Shown: positions 6,674 through 14,292 of the stretch, piece after piece
Numbering within the stretch: the stretch's first letter is position 1
Layout of the letters: each line of letters starts with the position of its first letter
DNA from: Desulfovibrio sp. Dsv1
GTDB lineage: Bacteria; Desulfobacterota; Desulfovibrionia; Desulfovibrionales; Desulfovibrionaceae
Direction of reading: 5' to 3'
Assembly (NCBI GenBank): GCA_000403945.1
Contig: APFI01000292.1
Span: forward strand, 1 to 15,804
DNA length: 15,804 nucleotides
Made by a program: the position numbers and the translations under genes
The notes under the pieces: generated by a model
What the model saw: only the letters and a program-made list of their open reading frames with translations
What the model was told of the DNA's origin: nothing
Databases searched by the model: none

Positions 6674-6817
6674 TTATGATTTTACCCGGGGGGATTTGAT
6701 TATGAGATGGCTTCCAATGCCGTACTCACGGCATACATCCCTGGCGGCGGTCCGCCCCGCTTCGACAGATTCAAGGATTGTGATGATCAAGCGCCCGGAA
6801 AACCGTGACTTCTTCAT
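6674..6817 (-). pseudogene. truncated IS3-family transposase orfA
   Basis: From ATG 6817, with a G-rich ribosome binding site (GGGGGGAG) just upstream, 47 residues can be read. The start 'MKKSRFSGRLIITILESVEA' followed by 'ARDVCREYGI' matches the helix-turn-helix N-terminus of IS3-family OrfA (the usual pattern being MKKSRF-x-IIxIL-xxAG-xxxxCRxxGI). Homology stops after the first helix-turn-helix, where OrfA normally continues for another 45 or more residues with a leucine zipper. Neither orfB nor clear terminal repeats are present. It is a relic beside the ahpC fragment and is probably not functional, although a short peptide could still be made. Confidence 0.72.
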
Positions 6818-6924
6818 GGCTCCCCCCCGGGGAGGGTTTGCCAGAAGTCTCCGGTTTTGATCTGGACCATTCTGCTTTTTCGTAGGGGTGAAAAGCGGGT
6901 GAGCCCGAACATCAAGGAATGTCC

Positions 6925-6954
6925 GGGCGCGCTGCCCGCGCGGGCAGCGCGCCC
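6925..6954. repeat. perfect 30-nt palindrome downstream of the AGCS symporter gene
   Basis: Positions 6925-6954 are exactly self-complementary: GGGCGCGCTGCCCGC followed by its reverse complement. It lies 38 nt past the symporter stop codon (- strand) and contains only one A/T pair. As RNA it would form a 13- to 14-bp stem with almost no loop. No T-run follows on either strand, so it is not a typical terminator, though it may protect a 3' end or help termination. Confidence 0.85.
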
Positions 6955-6992
6955 TTGTGACCGCCGTGACAGCGTATTGCCGCAAGTTGAAG

Positions 6993-8366
6993 CTACAGGA
7001 CAAAGCGCGGGTCCTTCTTGACCTCCTCGCGTACAATCTTGAACAATGCGGGGCTGAGCAGGAGAATGCCGATGATGTTGGGGAAGGCCATAAGGGCGTT
7101 GCCGATGTCCGCCAGCAGCCAGACCAGATCCAGGGCCAGAACGGCACCCAGGGCCACAATGCAGACATAGATGACCCGGAAGGGCTTCTGGGCCCTGTCG
7201 CCGAAAAGGTAGATGACGCAACGTTCGCCGTAGACGCACCAGCCCAGGGCGGTGGTGAAGGCGAAGAGCGTGAGGCAAAAGGTCACGCCGTATTCACCGA
7301 AGCCGGGCAGATTGTGCTGGAAGGCCGACGCGGTGAGCACGCCGCCGCTCATGCCGGAACTCCAGAGGGGCTGGCCGGCGGGGTCCAGGGAAACCAGAAT
7401 CACAAAGCCGGTCATGCTGCAGACGATGATGGTGTCGATGAACACGTCCAGCATGCCGATGGAAGCCTGCACCAGCGGAGATTCGGCGGTGGAGGCGGCG
7501 TGGGCCATGGGCGCGGAGCCGAGGCCGGCTTCATTGGAGAATACGCCGCGGGCCATGCCCATACGGATGGCCATCATCACCGAAGCGCCCACAAAGCCAC
7601 CCTGCGCCGCCGTGGGCGTGAACGCGTCGGAAACCACCCACCAGAACACGGAGGGCACGCGGTCGATGTGCATGCATATAATGATCAGGCACATGATGAC
7701 ATACAGCGCGGCCATGAAAGGCACCAGCTTGCCGGCCACGGCGCCCACGCGCCTGACGCCGCCCACCAACACTATGCCCGCGAAGAAGAGCAGGCCCAGG
7801 GCCGTGACCCAGCCCGGCACGCCGCAGGCTTTGGTCAGGTTCACGCTGATGGCGTTGGCCTGAACCATGGCCCCGATGCCGAAGCAGGCGATCATGCCGA
7901 ACAGGGCAAAGGCCGTGGCCAGCCAGACCCAGTTTTTGCCCAGGCCGTTCTTGATGAAGTACATGGCCCCGCCCACCCAGTTGCCGGCGGGCGTTTTTTC
8001 GCGGAAGTGCACGGAGAGCAGCACTTCCGAAAATTTGGTCATCATGCCCACCAGGGCGGTCATCCACATCCAGAACAGCGCGCCCGGCCCGCCCAGGGCA
8101 ATGGCCGTGGCCACGCCCACGATGTTGCCGGTGCCGATGTCCGCCGCCAGGGCGGTCATCAGGGCATTCCAGGGGGAAACTTCGCCGTGCTCGGACTGGT
8201 GCTTGCGGCCCTGCCACAAGCACTGACAGGCCCGGAGCCCGTTACGGAAGGAGAAGAAGCGCAATCCGATGGTCAGATACAGGCCCGTGCCCACCAGCAT
8301 GATCAACATGATCGGGCCCCATACCACATTGCTGACCGCCTGTAGAAAATCATATACCGCTTGCAT
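6993..8366 (-). CDS. alanine/glycine:cation (sodium) symporter, AGCS family
   Basis: An inner-membrane carrier of 457 residues with about ten to eleven hydrophobic helices, importing alanine or glycine with Na+ (AlsT/DagA/AgcS family). Diagnostic blocks are 'ALAADIGTGNIVGVATAIAL' near residue 73, 'GGPGALFWMWMTALVGMMTK', 'NWVGGAMYFI' and 'MARGVFSNEAGLGSAPMAHA' with the conserved NEAGLG signature. I prefer the ATG at 8366 because GGAG lies six bases before it; the in-frame ATG at 8372 directly abuts that GGAG. Length is normal for the family. The gene is transcribed alone from a good promoter near 8465-8494, and its 3' side holds a long palindrome and mobile-element debris. Alanine and glycine cannot be told apart from the sequence. 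Confidence 0.95.
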   Translation of the reverse strand: MQAVYDFLQAVSNVVWGPIMLIMLVGTGLYLTIGLRFFSFRNGLRACQCLWQGRKHQSEHGEVSPWNALMTALAADIGTGNIVGVATAIALGGPGALFWMWMTALVGMMTKFSEVLLSVHFREKTPAGNWVGGAMYFIKNGLGKNWVWLATAFALFGMIACFGIGAMVQANAISVNLTKACGVPGWVTALGLLFFAGIVLVGGVRRVGAVAGKLVPFMAALYVIMCLIIICMHIDRVPSVFWWVVSDAFTPTAAQGGFVGASVMMAIRMGMARGVFSNEAGLGSAPMAHAASTAESPLVQASIGMLDVFIDTIIVCSMTGFVILVSLDPAGQPLWSSGMSGGVLTASAFQHNLPGFGEYGVTFCLTLFAFTTALGWCVYGERCVIYLFGDRAQKPFRVIYVCIVALGAVLALDLVWLLADIGNALMAFPNIIGILLLSPALFKIVREEVKKDPRFVL

Positions 8367-8464
8367 TGCCATCTCCGTTTGCTCAGAAACCCGGCGCCGA
8401 TCCGCATGCCGGCGGCGTTCCCGCAGAGAACGCCCGCATCACGCCATATATGGAATACTCTGCC

Positions 8465-8494
8465 ATAATACACCGCAAAAAATAAATATGGCAA
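8465..8494 (-). promoter_or_regulatory. sigma70-type promoter of the AGCS symporter gene
   Basis: On the - strand TTGCCA (8494-8489) and TATTAT (8470-8465) each match the -35 and -10 consensus at five of six positions, with an 18-base spacer in an AT-rich island. Transcription would start near 8458 and give a leader of about 90 nt containing a small hairpin, GCGTTC with GAACGC. No glycine riboswitch or other named leader RNA is visible. Confidence 0.65.
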
Positions 8495-8726
8495 GTTGTT
8501 TTTTAATTGAATGTTTGATCAATGGAGCGATTGACGGGCCGCCAAGCGGCGCTGGCCGCGCCCCATGCGGAAAGAATCCCGCGCCGGGAAAAATTCCGAC
8601 GGGGTCCGGCAAGGGCTATCAGGAATGGGCTGCGAGAGTTTGCGCGGCGCGCGATGCGGGAAAGATGCCGGAGAAAACCTGAGGGGGCGCCGGACCGGAA
8701 TGCCGTTTTCCGCCCAGACTCAGCCC
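8495..8726. other. intergenic region between convergent gene end and AGCS promoter, no gene seen
   Basis: Between the AGCS promoter and the stop codon of the coiled-coil membrane protein there are about 230 nt with no supportable gene. An 8-base palindrome TTGATCAA lies at 8515-8522 just upstream of the AGCS -35 box and might be an operator half. Short frames from 8522 and 8565 on the + strand are Arg-rich and not protein-like. No clear terminator for the long - strand operon could be identified here. Confidence 0.5.
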
Positions 8727-9452
8727 CTAGCGCTCCACGGCGAAAATATTGCGATATACCACGCCCTGATCCTGGTTTTTGACTTCCAGGATGATCTGGG
8801 CATTGACCAGACGTAGGTGGTCGGGCAGGCGGGACACCATAACCGAGCGTTTGAAACGGCTGATGCGAAAATCGCCCGCGTCGCCAGGATCAAAGGAAAG
8901 CGGGCGCTTTTGACCGTCCGCCGTTACCAGAGCGGCCTGCACCACGCCTGAAGCCAGCTTCTGATTGTCCGTGTTGCGCAGGTCCAGGGCGATGCGCAGC
9001 TTGCTGCCGCGTAGTACGCGGGCCTGTACGTTGCCCACATTCACATAGCCCGTATCAATGGCCGGAAATTCCTCGTGGCCAGGGCCTTCGCCCATGGCCG
9101 CCGAGCCTTCGGGGGCCGGAGCCGGGGCGGTTTCACCCCCGGCGGCAGAAGGGGGAGTTTCAGCCTGTTCGGCGCCGGCCAGCTTGCGCAGGACCAGTTC
9201 CCGGCCCTGCACCCCTTCTTCACTCAGCAATTCCTCCAGATTTTCCAGGCGCTCGGCTGTGGCCTGGGCCGTCTGATAATCGTTTTCAAAACGCAACACG
9301 CTTTCGCGCAGCGCCGTGTTTTCTTGCCAGAGCCGCCATGCCTGCCAGCCGAGACCTCCACAGACCAGAGGCAGACAGGCAAAAAAGGCCATGAGCAGAA
9401 AAAAACGCCCATAGCGTACGCAAAAGCTGCGCCGCGGACCGTTGTCCCGCAT
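8727..9452 (-). CDS. membrane-anchored coiled-coil protein of unknown function
   Basis: 241 residues that I cannot place in a named family. Basic residues (RRSFCVRYGR) precede one transmembrane helix at about 17-36. A predicted coiled coil follows at about 44-80 ('ENTALRESVLRFENDYQTAQ' onward), then an Ala/Pro/Gly-rich linker (95-130) and a beta-rich C-terminal domain (133-241). The layout suggests a type II protein with its bulk in the periplasm. ATG 9452 is the first Met; its AGGAG (9471-9475) is 18 bases away, which is long. A TTG at 9488-9486, overlapping the preceding stop codon, is an alternative start. It is the last gene of the fmdB-purB-pyrE-transpeptidase run and, by context, may assist the transpeptidase at the cell envelope. 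Confidence 0.75.
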   Translation of the reverse strand: MRDNGPRRSFCVRYGRFFLLMAFFACLPLVCGGLGWQAWRLWQENTALRESVLRFENDYQTAQATAERLENLEELLSEEGVQGRELVLRKLAGAEQAETPPSAAGGETAPAPAPEGSAAMGEGPGHEEFPAIDTGYVNVGNVQARVLRGSKLRIALDLRNTDNQKLASGVVQAALVTADGQKRPLSFDPGDAGDFRISRFKRSVMVSRLPDHLRLVNAQIILEVKNQDQGVVYRNIFAVER

Positions 9453-9481
9453 GAAGATAATGCAGAGCCGCTCCTGATATT

Positions 9482-11662
9482 TCAAGGCATGATCCTCTGC
9501 GCGCTCTGATGGGGCGCGGCGACGTTTCGTCCGGCCTGTCCCTGCGGCGCTTGGGGTGCCCAATCCTCGCGCTGGATGCGCCAGCTTTTGCCGTCAAAGC
9601 GCAACAGAAGCGTCTTGGTGCCCCGGTCGCTATGGCCCGCGCTGTCCGTGTAAACCTGGTTCATATCAGCGCGGATGCCGCGCTTGTCCATAACCAGGCG
9701 AAGGCCGGAAAGCCGCACCAGGGCGGGCTTGGTTCGCGCCCAGAGGCTTTCCTTCTGGCGGCGGATATTTTTTGCCCCCCAGCGGCCCTGCTGCATGGCG
9801 TCGTCGGTGTAAAAGGCCATGTAGTCGTCCAGGCGGCCCGCCTCCCAGGCCTTGCGCCAGGCTTCCAGGTCCGCGCTCACGGCGTTGCTGACATCCTCCA
9901 GATAATCGGCGGCCAGGCCCAGTTCGGCGGGCCTGAATTCCGAGCCCACAATGCGGAAGCTTCCGTCCTCTTCCCTGCGCCACCAGAGGGTGCGCACCCC
10001 CTGCTCCCCGCCGTCGGGCACGACCACGAGCTGCTCGCAACGGCTCACGGCCAGGGACCCCTGAATTTCCAGCAAAGGCGCGCGGCTGATCAGGGTCAGC
10101 CAGGGAGCGCGGAAACGCCGTTCCAGTTCGCGTTGCGCGCTGTTGTAGGAATATCCGCGCGACGCGCCGGGCAGGCGGTTGTACCGCTCCCTGTCGCACA
10201 GGGCGGCGATGTCCGCCGCGGAACGCGCGGCAAAGGCAGTGTTCCAGCTTTGCACGGCCCGCTCCAGAGCGGCGCGCGTCTCCGGAGTCAGGGACAATGC
10301 CTCAGGCTGCGCGGCGGTAGCCGGGGCCGCAACTTCGGGCTGCCCGGCCCGGACGGGCGCTACGGGGGTGGCTGGCGCCGGTAAGACAGGCGTCTCAGGG
10401 ACCGGCGGCGGAGTCGCTTCCCGGTCGGCATCCATGCCCGGCCCGCTGCCCCAGTTGACTTCAGCGGGCGGCGGCGCGGGGGCCCTGCGGGGCACCAACG
10501 GTTCGCTGACGGCCAGCAGCTTTTCGGCCTGGGGCTCGGCCGCCGGAACAGCGGAAATGCCGGACGCCGTTTTTTCGCCCGGCGCTTCGGGCATGTCCAG
10601 ACGAGGCGGCCGGGGGGCTTCGGACGAAGCGTCCGTGGCTGTGGGCAAAGCGGCCGCCACCAGGCGTCCCTTCTGGAAATCGGCGCGCATGCCCACATCG
10701 CGCGGCGTCCATTCCATGCCGACAATACGGAATTTTTTGTCCTTGCCCCGCTGCCAGTACAGTCGGCGCACGCCTTCAGTGGAAAGATTGGACGCCGTGT
10801 AGAACTGCTCGGCCCAAGTCACCCAGTAGCCCGGCCCTTCCAGAGCGTGGATCTCGCGATTGTAAATCTTGATGAAGGCGAGCGCCTTGAACAGACGCTC
10901 CTTGTTCTGGCGGAAGGCCGCGAAACTTTCGGTGGCCTTGGAATAGGCATCGGGATCGTAATAGTCGAACATCTTGCGCGAGCGCGCGGCCCAAGCGTTG
11001 CTCCAGGCGTGCATCAGGCGGCGCAACTCGCGCGCCGTGCCGTTATCCGGCCGGGGAACCCTGCTCTCGTCCATTTGCTCGGCCAGCACTACCGCCGTGC
11101 CGGGCGTGAGCTGCGGCCCCACAGTGTCGATTTCTTTCAGGCCGATGGCCACGCAGCCGCGCGTGGGCACCAGGCCGAAGCCTTTGCTGTGGATCCAGAT
11201 GCCGTGCCCGGTCTTGCCGCGCAGCCGGTCCACGGGGTTGGGATAATTGAGGGTATAGGCGATGCCCCCGTATTCCCTGAAATCCAGGCCGCTGACTATT
11301 TTGTATTCCACAAAGTAGATGCCCTCGGGCGTGCGCAGGTCGTTGAGTTCCTGCTTGTCGCCGGCCAGCTGTCCCGTGACGCAGGGGAAGGAATATTTGA
11401 GCTTGAGGGGACTTTTTTTCTCGAAAAAGAGGAAGGTCTGGCGGTTTTTGTCCACCGCCACCAGATGGGACGGCAGCCCTTCGTTATACAGATCGGCCCG
11501 CCAGTTCTCGGCCCGGGCGGACGCGACAAGGGCAGGAATGACGACGCTCGCCAAGAACAGCGCCAGCCCCGCCGACAGAAGCCTGAATGCGGACGCGCCA
11601 AGAGACGCCGCCAAAGCGGCGCGGCAGGGAACCCCGGTTCCGACCTCAGCGGGCCAGTTCAA
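9482..11662 (-). CDS. L,D-transpeptidase (YkuD domain) with three C-terminal NTF2/Cds6-like repeats
   Basis: About 726 residues. A signal peptide (to about residue 51, 'VASARA' before EN) is followed by a YkuD L,D-transpeptidase domain at about 60-200. 'HGIWIHSKG' carries His158 and 'PTRGCVAIG' the catalytic Cys170. Such enzymes make 3-3 peptidoglycan cross-links or attach proteins to the wall in the periplasm. Three NTF2-like (Cds6-type) domains follow at about 212-326, 463-586 and 590-704, each ending in a related motif: 'FRIVGMEWTP', 'FRIVGSEFRP' and 'WRIQREDWAP'. A Pro/Ala-rich linker (330-460) separates the first two. The frame stays open further upstream inside pyrE. I chose TTG 11662, four bases after AGGAG, because it gives a sensible signal peptide and a 17-nt overlap with pyrE. 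TTG 11614 is the alternative. Confidence 0.85.
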   Translation of the reverse strand: MNWPAEVGTGVPCRAALAASLGASAFRLLSAGLALFLASVVIPALVASARAENWRADLYNEGLPSHLVAVDKNRQTFLFFEKKSPLKLKYSFPCVTGQLAGDKQELNDLRTPEGIYFVEYKIVSGLDFREYGGIAYTLNYPNPVDRLRGKTGHGIWIHSKGFGLVPTRGCVAIGLKEIDTVGPQLTPGTAVVLAEQMDESRVPRPDNGTARELRRLMHAWSNAWAARSRKMFDYYDPDAYSKATESFAAFRQNKERLFKALAFIKIYNREIHALEGPGYWVTWAEQFYTASNLSTEGVRRLYWQRGKDKKFRIVGMEWTPRDVGMRADFQKGRLVAAALPTATDASSEAPRPPRLDMPEAPGEKTASGISAVPAAEPQAEKLLAVSEPLVPRRAPAPPPAEVNWGSGPGMDADREATPPPVPETPVLPAPATPVAPVRAGQPEVAAPATAAQPEALSLTPETRAALERAVQSWNTAFAARSAADIAALCDRERYNRLPGASRGYSYNSAQRELERRFRAPWLTLISRAPLLEIQGSLAVSRCEQLVVVPDGGEQGVRTLWWRREEDGSFRIVGSEFRPAELGLAADYLEDVSNAVSADLEAWRKAWEAGRLDDYMAFYTDDAMQQGRWGAKNIRRQKESLWARTKPALVRLSGLRLVMDKRGIRADMNQVYTDSAGHSDRGTKTLLLRFDGKSWRIQREDWAPQAPQGQAGRNVAAPHQSAQRIMP

Positions 11663-12203
11663 CCAGCTCCTTGCGGGTGAAAAGCGCCAGCAGGTCGTAG
11701 CCCGCTTCCCGCAGCTTTTCACGTCCCCCCTCCTCCCTGTCCAGGATGGCGCAGACAGCGGCAATGGACAAGCCGGACGCGCGTACTCTGTCACAGGCCT
11801 TGAGCAGCGAACCGCCAGTGGTGACCACATCCTCCAGCATGGCGACAGAATCGCCGGAACTGAAATTGCCAAGTCCCTCCACAAACTGTCCGGTGCCGTG
11901 CCCCTTGGCATCCTTGCGCACCAGCAGCCCGTGCAGCGGCCGTCCCTGCTCATGTGAAATAACTGTGGTGGCCGAGACCAGCGGGTCAGCCCCCATGGTC
12001 ATGCCGCCCACGCCTTTGATGTTCAGCCCTTTCAGCACATGGTTGAACAGCGTGCCGGTGAGCCAGGCCCCCTCGGCGTGCAGGGCCGTAACCCTGCAAT
12101 CGAAATAGTAATCGCTCCTGCGGCCGGAAGCCAGCACAAAATCCCCCTCCCGGTAGGATTTTTCCACCAGCAGACGGGCCAGACGGCGCTTGAGTTCCAG
12201 CAT
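11646..12203 (-). CDS. pyrE: orotate phosphoribosyltransferase
   Basis: PyrE joins orotate to PRPP giving OMP in pyrimidine synthesis. The 185 residues are of normal length. 'GDFVLASGRRSDYYFDCR' (20-37) is the orotate-binding N-terminal block, 'RKDAKGHG' (97-104) the flexible catalytic loop, and 'AMLEDVVTTGGSLLKA' (121-136) the PRPP-binding motif. GGAG seven bases before the ATG supports the start at 12203. It follows purB by 15 nt, and its 3' end overlaps the proposed start of the transpeptidase, so translation of the three genes is likely coupled. Confidence 0.96.
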   Translation of the reverse strand: MLELKRRLARLLVEKSYREGDFVLASGRRSDYYFDCRVTALHAEGAWLTGTLFNHVLKGLNIKGVGGMTMGADPLVSATTVISHEQGRPLHGLLVRKDAKGHGTGQFVEGLGNFSSGDSVAMLEDVVTTGGSLLKACDRVRASGLSIAAVCAILDREEGGREKLREAGYDLLALFTRKELVELAR

Positions 12204-12218
12204 GGGATTGCTCCAGGC

Positions 12219-13529
12219 TCAGTTTTCCGCCGCGTCGGCGCTGAAGACGCGCGCGAAAATAGCGTCCTCGTGTTGCAGATAATAAGCGGGATCAAACAAT
12301 TCCGCCAGAGCCGCCTCACCCAGACGGGCGCGCATGGCCGCGTCCTCCCGCACTAGATCGGGGAAAGGGCGGCGCGATTCCCAGCTCTGCATGGCCAGAC
12401 GCTGCACCGCCTCATACGCCTGTTGGCGGGGCAGCCCGGCGGCAATGAGGCCGGTAAGCACGCGCTGTGAGAAATACAGGCCGAAGGAGCGCTCCATATT
12501 TTCGCGCATGCGCCCGGGCTTGACCACCAGGCCTTCCAGCAGGCGGGCCAGGCGGGTCAGCACGTAGTCGGCCAGAATGGTGGAATCGGGCATGATCACC
12601 CGCTCCACCGAGGAATGGCTGATATCGCGCTCGTGCCAGAGGGCCTGGTCTTCCAGGGCGGCCAGGGCGTTGGAGCGCAGCAGGCGCGAAAGGCCGCTCA
12701 TATTTTCGGCGGAAATGGGATTCTTTTTGTGCGGCATGGCCGAGGAACCCTTCTGCCCCTTGGCGAAGCCCTCCTCCACTTCCAGCACTTCCGTGCGCTG
12801 GAGGTGGCGCAGCTCCACGCAAAGACGCTCCACGCCGCCAGCCATGACGGCCAGGGAGGTGAAAAAGTGGGCGTAGCGGTCGCGCTGGATGATCTGGGTG
12901 GAGTGCGGGTCCACCTTGAGGCCCAGGCGACCGAGCGCCTTCTGCTCCAGCTCAGGCGAAAGAAAGGCGTAGGTGCCCACCGCGCCGGAGATCTTGCCCA
13001 CGCGCACGCTTTCCAGCCCGGCTTCCACCCGCTTGAGGTGGCGCGCAAACTCCGCGTGAAAACCGGCCATCTTCAGCCCAAAGCTGGTGGGCTCGGCGTG
13101 GATGCCGTGGGTGCGGCCCATGCAGAGCACGCCCTTGTGACGGCGGGCCAGGCCTTCCAGCGTTTGCAGCAGGGCGCGCAGATCCTTGAGGATCAACTTC
13201 CCGGCCTGAACCAGCAGCAGTGCGTTGGCCGTGTCCACAATGTCCGAAGAGGTGCAGCCCAAGTGGATAAAGCGGGCCTCGGGCCCCACCTTTTCCTCCA
13301 GCGATGTCAGGAAGGCGATGACGTCATGGCGCGTGGTTTCCTCAATGTCCAGGATGCGCTGCACGTCGATGTCCGCCTTGTCGCGGATCGTTTTCACGGC
13401 CTCGGCCGGGATGCGCCCCAGTTCGGCCCAGGCCTCGCACACGGCCACTTCCACCGCGAGCCAGGCCCGGTAACGGTTTTCCAGGGTCCAGATCCGACCC
13501 ATTTCCGGCCGGGTGTAGCGTTCGATCAT
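12219..13529 (-). CDS. purB: adenylosuccinate lyase
   Basis: PurB removes fumarate from SAICAR and from adenylosuccinate in purine synthesis. The 436 residues are of normal length and match the short bacterial (B. subtilis/T. maritima) type of the fumarase/aspartase superfamily. 'TSSDIVDTANALLL' (93-106), 'GRTHGIHAEPTSFGLK' with catalytic His141 (138-153) and the family signature 'GSSAMPHKKNPIS' (261-273), which carries the catalytic Ser, are all intact. GAGGAA five bases before the ATG fixes the start. It sits 27 nt after fmdB and 15 nt before pyrE in one - strand operon, pairing purine with pyrimidine synthesis. Confidence 0.97.
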   Translation of the reverse strand: MIERYTRPEMGRIWTLENRYRAWLAVEVAVCEAWAELGRIPAEAVKTIRDKADIDVQRILDIEETTRHDVIAFLTSLEEKVGPEARFIHLGCTSSDIVDTANALLLVQAGKLILKDLRALLQTLEGLARRHKGVLCMGRTHGIHAEPTSFGLKMAGFHAEFARHLKRVEAGLESVRVGKISGAVGTYAFLSPELEQKALGRLGLKVDPHSTQIIQRDRYAHFFTSLAVMAGGVERLCVELRHLQRTEVLEVEEGFAKGQKGSSAMPHKKNPISAENMSGLSRLLRSNALAALEDQALWHERDISHSSVERVIMPDSTILADYVLTRLARLLEGLVVKPGRMRENMERSFGLYFSQRVLTGLIAAGLPRQQAYEAVQRLAMQSWESRRPFPDLVREDAAMRARLGEAALAELFDPAYYLQHEDAIFARVFSADAAEN

Positions 13530-13556
13530 GGCTTCCTCGTGGACGTATGACGAAGA

Positions 13557-13928
13557 TTATGATGCCGCCGGGGCGCTTTTGGCGACGGCCTTGGACGGAG
13601 GCGTGGCTCTGGCCGCGGGCTTTTCCGCGGGGGCGCTCTTTTCCGCCGGAGCGGACGCGGCCTTGGGCGCTTCCGCCGCTGCGGACTTGCCTTCCCCGAC
13701 GGGGGCGGAAGACGCAGCGGCGGCGCCGTCCTCACTGATGCCCTTGCGGTAGCCGTAATCGCTCACATACCAGCCGCCGCCCTTGAGCACAAAGGACGTC
13801 TGCGAAATGATCCGGGACGAGGGCGTGCCGCAATCGGGACAGGGTTCCTGCCCATGCGCTTGCGACGCCTTGACCCATTCCTCAAACACGCGCTGACATT
13901 TGGGGCATTGATATTCGTAAATAGGCAT
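13557..13928 (-). CDS. FmdB-family zinc ribbon protein with Ala/Pro/Lys-rich tail
   Basis: A small cytoplasmic protein of 123 residues. 'MPIYEYQCPKC' and 'CPDCG' give the four zinc-ligand cysteines (8, 11, 30, 33) of the FmdB/CxxC_CxxC_SSSS family, first noted as a putative regulator of formamidase expression; its general role is unsettled. 'SFVLKGGGWYVSDYG' (45-59) is the usual second block. From about residue 68 the tail is low-complexity Ala, Pro, Glu and Lys. The ATG at 13928 has no strong ribosome binding site, but MPIYEY is the family start. It is the first gene of the purB-pyrE operon, 27 nt upstream of purB. Confidence 0.93.
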   Translation of the reverse strand: MPIYEYQCPKCQRVFEEWVKASQAHGQEPCPDCGTPSSRIISQTSFVLKGGGWYVSDYGYRKGISEDGAAAASSAPVGEGKSAAAEAPKAASAPAEKSAPAEKPAARATPPSKAVAKSAPAAS

Positions 13929-14114
13929 GATGACGCCACTAAAAGGCCGTTCCGCGTCAACGGGGCAGCCTTGCTGTTGATGGACGCGTCCTTTCGGGCC
14001 GGACGCAAAGGCCCACGGCGCGCGCCGTGCGGATATGCACCCTCACAGATACGGCCTTTCCGCCGTCCGTCAAGAGGTCGCCCTGCCAGTGCGGGACAAA
14101 CCGGAAAGCGGACC

Positions 14115-14160
14115 AAAAGCCTGTGCCGCCACGCCATTCAGAGAACAGGCCGGGCGGCAC
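14115..14160 (-). terminator. possible terminator after the 35-residue basic protein gene
   Basis: On the - strand GTGCCGCC (14160-14153) and GGCGGCAC (14130-14123) pair perfectly over 8 bp around a 22-base loop. The stretch AGGCTTTT follows the stem. The large loop and short T-run make it only moderately convincing. It lies 12 nt after the stop codon and would isolate the small gene from fmdB. Confidence 0.45.
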
Positions 14161-14172
14161 GGGATCGCAGCG

Positions 14173-14280
14173 CTAGGCCTTGGCGGCCTTGGCTTCAAGC
14201 ACGCGCTGCTTCAGGCGCTCGGCGCGGCGTTGACGGCGGCGGTCCAGCTCTTTTTTCCGTTCGATTTTCTTATGTGCCAT
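14173..14280 (-). CDS. small Lys/Arg-rich protein (35 residues), unknown function
   Basis: A short - strand gene running from ATG 14280 to TAG 14173. The product begins MAHKKIERKKELDRRRQRRA and ends VLEAKAAKA. It has about sixteen Lys or Arg residues among 35, no Cys, Trp or Tyr, and the alternation expected of one long amphipathic basic helix. It is supported by a near-perfect ribosome binding site (GGAGGAA, 14292-14286) at ideal spacing, an AT-rich region upstream and a hairpin downstream. The composition suggests contact with RNA, the ribosome or DNA, but I recognise no named family and assign no function. A chance frame is unlikely given the start signals. Confidence 0.75.
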   Translation of the reverse strand: MAHKKIERKKELDRRRQRRAERLKQRVLEAKAAKA

Positions 14281-14292
14281 GATAGTTCCTCC

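Noticed and set aside
6957..8345. 462-codon open frame on the + strand opposite the AGCS symporter gene
   Set aside because: It is the antisense shadow of a GC-rich membrane protein gene. The product is His/Gly/Gln-rich with no domain, and the - strand AGCS reading is unmistakable.
8367..8458. Glycine riboswitch in the AGCS leader
   Set aside because: Such switches often precede AGCS genes, but the conserved aptamer blocks are absent from this leader of about 90 nt.
9509..10384. 291-codon + strand frame opposite the transpeptidase
   Set aside because: Antisense shadow of the NTF2-like repeat region; no start signal and no domain.
13560..13725. Ala/Pro repeats at the fmdB 3' end as a possible tandem DNA repeat
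   Set aside because: The repetition is low-complexity at the protein level without regular DNA units; common in C-terminal tails of FmdB-like proteins.
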